From contig VZRS01015041.1 of assembly GCA_013398055.1 (NCBI GenBank), positions 425,773-489,772 on the forward strand: DNA of 64,000 nt, written 5' to 3'. Of this stretch, positions 61,001-64,000 are shown in pieces. A program made the position numbers and the translations under genes. Position 1 is the first letter of the stretch. Every line of letters begins with the position of its first letter. Below the pieces are notes generated by a model. That model searched no databases and was not told where the DNA came from. It saw only the letters and a program-made list of their open reading frames with translations. The stretch comes from Ifrita kowaldi (taxonomy: Eukaryota > Chordata > Aves > Passeriformes > Cinclosomatidae).

Positions 61001-64000
61001 TATTAATTCTCTTAAACAAGCTTTTAACAAAATACTCTCTGTGATATGGAGCACAATAGCACACACTGCTCCAGGTGACCAGAAAATGATGGAGGCAGTG
61101 ATCCTTAAGGGGAAAAGTGGAATTTCCTGCTCTGATGTTGAAACAAAAGGGGTCCTGCCCAGAGAGGAGTGTGCAGTGCAGGGCAATGGGAGCCATAAAG
61201 TGAGGGCTGGGCATTGTGATCCCGTTGCGCCGTGTGATTGATAGGGTTGGTGATCGTGATGATTGAAGGAGGAAGATCAGGCCTGCTGGGCTTTACTCGC
61301 TCCCTTCCTGTGTTTGGAGATCCTCTGCATCCTGTTGTAAAATATTATGACACCCCCTCCTTTCCTTTTATGTTTTTTTTTGTTTTTTCCCTCCTAAAAG
61401 GAGCTAATGTCCCTTCCCAAGGTGTACAGCACAGCCAGGAGCAAAGTGCTTATCTCGTTCTTTTCAAGAGCCAGACACAAACTCGCCAAGAGATTTCCAG
61501 AATTACTCAAAACTAGGCTTTCTTAGGGAGCTGTTTTTGTGCAGGAGGAGCTGTTAATTCTCTGTTTGTTTGAAATACATCAGTCACTTCACATACACCT
61601 TTCAATAGCTGCAAGAAAGGCAGGAGTTGAAATTGTGCCAGAAAATCAACAATTCTGTGATGACTTTCATTTGGATTCCATTTCATTATTAGATTAGAAC
61701 AGTTATTTACAGGTATTCTGTTCTTAATCACTGTATAACAATGCTTAACTGTTACTGAGCAACAAAATTGTGCTTTCTTCTGTTTATCACAACATGAGGC
61801 TTGTCTTGATCTCCAGTTCCTTTAATTTCAGATGAAGATGTGTCATTAGTGACAGAAATATTTGTTGTAATTCCATTTCCTAAAGGCAGAAACAATCCAA
61901 TAGTTTGGGTTAGCCAAACCATGTTAAGTGATTTCATCTTATGTTGTATCCAAGAGATTCACCTTTACATGAAAATATTTGGTGAGTTGGCAGGTAGTGG
62001 TGCTTTCTTAATATTATATTAAGGTAAAAATCAGACCAGAATTCCTGAAATGGAAATTTTCTGTTGCTTAGTGACATCCAGAGTTGGTTTCTGGTTTAGC
62101 CATTTGCTCTGCAGGAAGGAGAGTCCTTCAACTTTGCTCTCATAACTTAGGATCAAACTGTTAACCTGATGTGAACAGTGACTCCCTAAAAATTATCACA
62201 GGAACAGGGAATCTCCCTGTGCTTTCTTTTTAGGCCCAAATTTTTTCTGCCAGCTGTGATCTGAGAATCTGGTTGAGTTCTCTTTGTGTTGAATGTTACC
62301 ACTGATAAGGGTTATTCTTGTTAAACTAAATTCTGGGCTGTGCCATTCCATTGTCTTTGGCAGGTTTGTTCAGCTGGATTTGGAGGTTGGGCTGTGTTGT
62401 TGTCAAGGTCCAGTAAACTTTGTGTCTGAAGGAAAAGGAAACATTCTCTTCTCTTAGGGAGTCTCCTTACAAAAATATAAATGGGTTCAAGGAAAAAAAC
62501 CACCTACTTATTTTTATATTTCAAATAAGCAGAATGCAAAATTCTAAAAGATTTATCAAAGGAAGTGCCATTTGCAGATACCTAAATGTGAGGCCCATGT
62601 AACTTCCTTAAGAGTTGACAATGCCAATTAATGTAGGAATCTCAGTTTGCTTTGAGGCAGTGTGACTGCAGCAGCTGTCTGAGGTTACTGCAAACAGGCA
62701 ACCCAGATGTTCTTTCCTGCAAAACATTCTCCCACATTGAAGATGAAATGGTTTTGCTCATGTGCATCTGGTATTTATTATATCCCAGTACAAGATCTGA
62801 CCCTGGCAAAGAAGTCCATAAAACCTTGTTCCAGAGACATGCAAGTACAGGATACTTCGCCACATTACAATGGGATTTTTTTTCATTGCAGATGTCCCAG
62901 TACAAAGGATCTCAGGGGGTTTCTTTGGCCATTTTTTTTTGGTTTTTTGCCCTAAACTAAGGTGTCTGTTGTAAAACAGACAAATTTTTTTAGTTGTTCC
63001 ATTTGTAGATGTGAAAGAAAACAGCCTATTTATGTGGGAGGGGGGGAAAAGAATTTCTGTGTATTTATTAATTCCTGCTGTAAAATAATCACACTTAAAT
63101 TATGTTCTTATGTTATTAACTGTAGGCCTGGCTTGTGTGCAAGCCCAGCTGCCCCCTGACTCTGTAGTGCCTGGTGACCTGAATGGCCAGGAAACAGATG
63201 TTGTATTTATTTACTCCCTTTCCTGCAATGCTTTAATGAATTCAGCTCTTGTCAATAGGCAAAGGCAGCAGCATCAGGTCCTCTCCATTTCCTGCCCCGT
63301 GGCTTTGCCCCTGGTGAAAAGGATCTTTGTCATTAAATGAACACTTTTGTTGGTGTTGCTGCCCTTGTTTGCAGAGTCAGATGGGCAGAGCTGGCCTTGC
63401 TTGGTGGGGGGGTTGTGGAGTAGTTGCACAGCTTTGTGTACAGACTCATTCTAAGGGGTTTTCATCAACATGGCAAGCAGTTAGGAAAGATGGGGGGTTT
63501 TAATTGTTTTGAGTTGTGCCTGCCTGGTCAAGTCTCTTGAAGTTGGTTCTGATTATTCTGCTTTGTGCATTCAAATGCTGGATTGTGTTAAGAGTCAAGA
63601 GTGTCATCTTGGAGTCACTGCCTCAAATCCATGTTTGACTTGTCAGATGGAAGTGACTTGGATTCTGTAGGGAGATGAGGGCTTTGGGGTGTGTGAGTAG
63701 GTGAGAAATGCAGCTATTGGAGAAAAGAGCTTATTTCTGATACAAGATGGGGGTTGCACTGTGACTCTGCAGTGGCAATACAGGTATAAAATACTTATTC
63801 CTTATTTTCAAACAGCTAGTTTTCAACAAGTAGGCTTTATTCCTAACCCTGTACAAGCTGCATTGCTCTGCCTTAGATGCAATCCAGTGTATTTCTTTCT
63901 AGGCTTCCCTATTTTAGGAAGCAGCCACAAGGGAAGTTGTGGCTGCAGTGTGGGCCACTTCAGGAAGTTATTTGTGGACAGAGCCTTCACCCAAGCACAG
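58042..64000 (+). other. CHIC1: Probable CHIC1 intron 2 (continues past the window)
   Basis: I searched by eye for the next exon (expected to begin VAPEEF and lead into a Cys-rich run) and did not find it. Only a MIR-like relic at 60430-60560 and short T-rich stretches stand out. The intron would therefore exceed 5.9 kb. Confidence 0.5.
60430..60560 (+). repeat. MIR-like SINE relic
   Basis: GTGTTAGTAATTTACTTAAGTG followed by CCTCAGTTTGCCCATCCACATAA resembles the MIR stretch reading (ag)tcacttaacct and then cctcagtttccccatctgtaaa. Confidence 0.45.

Noticed and set aside
60990..61060. Possible CHIC1 exon 3 (a frame with RIINSLKQAF after an AG)
   Set aside because: Superficially like the CHIC segment RVNACLKKAL, but the expected VAPEEF lead-in and the following Cys-rich run are absent.
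1..64000. tRNA or rRNA genes, CRISPR arrays, bacterial operons, endogenous retroviral genes
   Set aside because: I looked for cloverleaf motifs, regular spaced repeats, ribosome-binding sites and retroviral domains and saw none. The sequence is vertebrate nuclear DNA.

Overview
The window looks like avian (or at least sauropsid) nuclear DNA. Exons are short and separated by long introns, with GT/AG splice sites. There is a CR1-type LINE 3' end ending in an octamer-like repeat near 56.9 kb, and there are several old MIR-like SINE relics. The only securely coding sequence belongs to a caudal-type homeobox locus followed by CHIC1. CDX4-CHIC1 is the order expected at the conserved vertebrate region that in mammals lies beside the X-inactivation centre and in birds is on chromosome 4 or 4A.

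Layout: 1-15.6 kb has no recognised gene apart from one exon-like segment at 2272-2487. From 15.6 to 32 kb lies a complete three-exon CDX gene (gene 1; 278 aa; exons 16946-17378, 26982-27127, 30321-30578). From 38.1 to 47.5 kb lies a second complete three-exon CDX gene, clearly CDX4 (gene 2; 260 aa; exons 39460-39889, 44810-44955, 46873-47079). Both are on the plus strand and share intron positions, promoter blocks, a far-upstream block and two intronic non-coding blocks, so they are tandem duplicates. From 51.1 to 51.8 kb there is a GC-rich, CpG-island-like, internally repeated segment containing three single-N joins. A 55-bp exon of CHIC1 is at 57987-58041. The rest of 51.8-64 kb is probably CHIC1 intron.

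The most striking observation is a mosaic pattern of identity between the two CDX genes. A 354-bp tract of exon 1 (17007-17360 against 39518-39871) is identical base for base. A 201-bp intronic tract (22628-22828 against 43009-43209) is also identical. Immediate flanks, the other exons and even the homeobox differ by about 10-20% or more. This is what recurrent gene conversion between tandem duplicates would leave, although an assembly error must be excluded. A second unexplained item is a roughly 120-bp sequence beside the CDX4 intronic block that recurs, inverted and in two diverged copies, inside the CpG-island segment upstream of CHIC1.

Function: CDX proteins are DNA-binding regulators of posterior axis and HOX expression downstream of Wnt, FGF and retinoic acid. 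The shared intronic block contains several CDX-type sites and a TCF/LEF-type site, so auto- or cross-regulation of the pair is plausible. That is inference. All coordinates were read by eye, and no database search was run.
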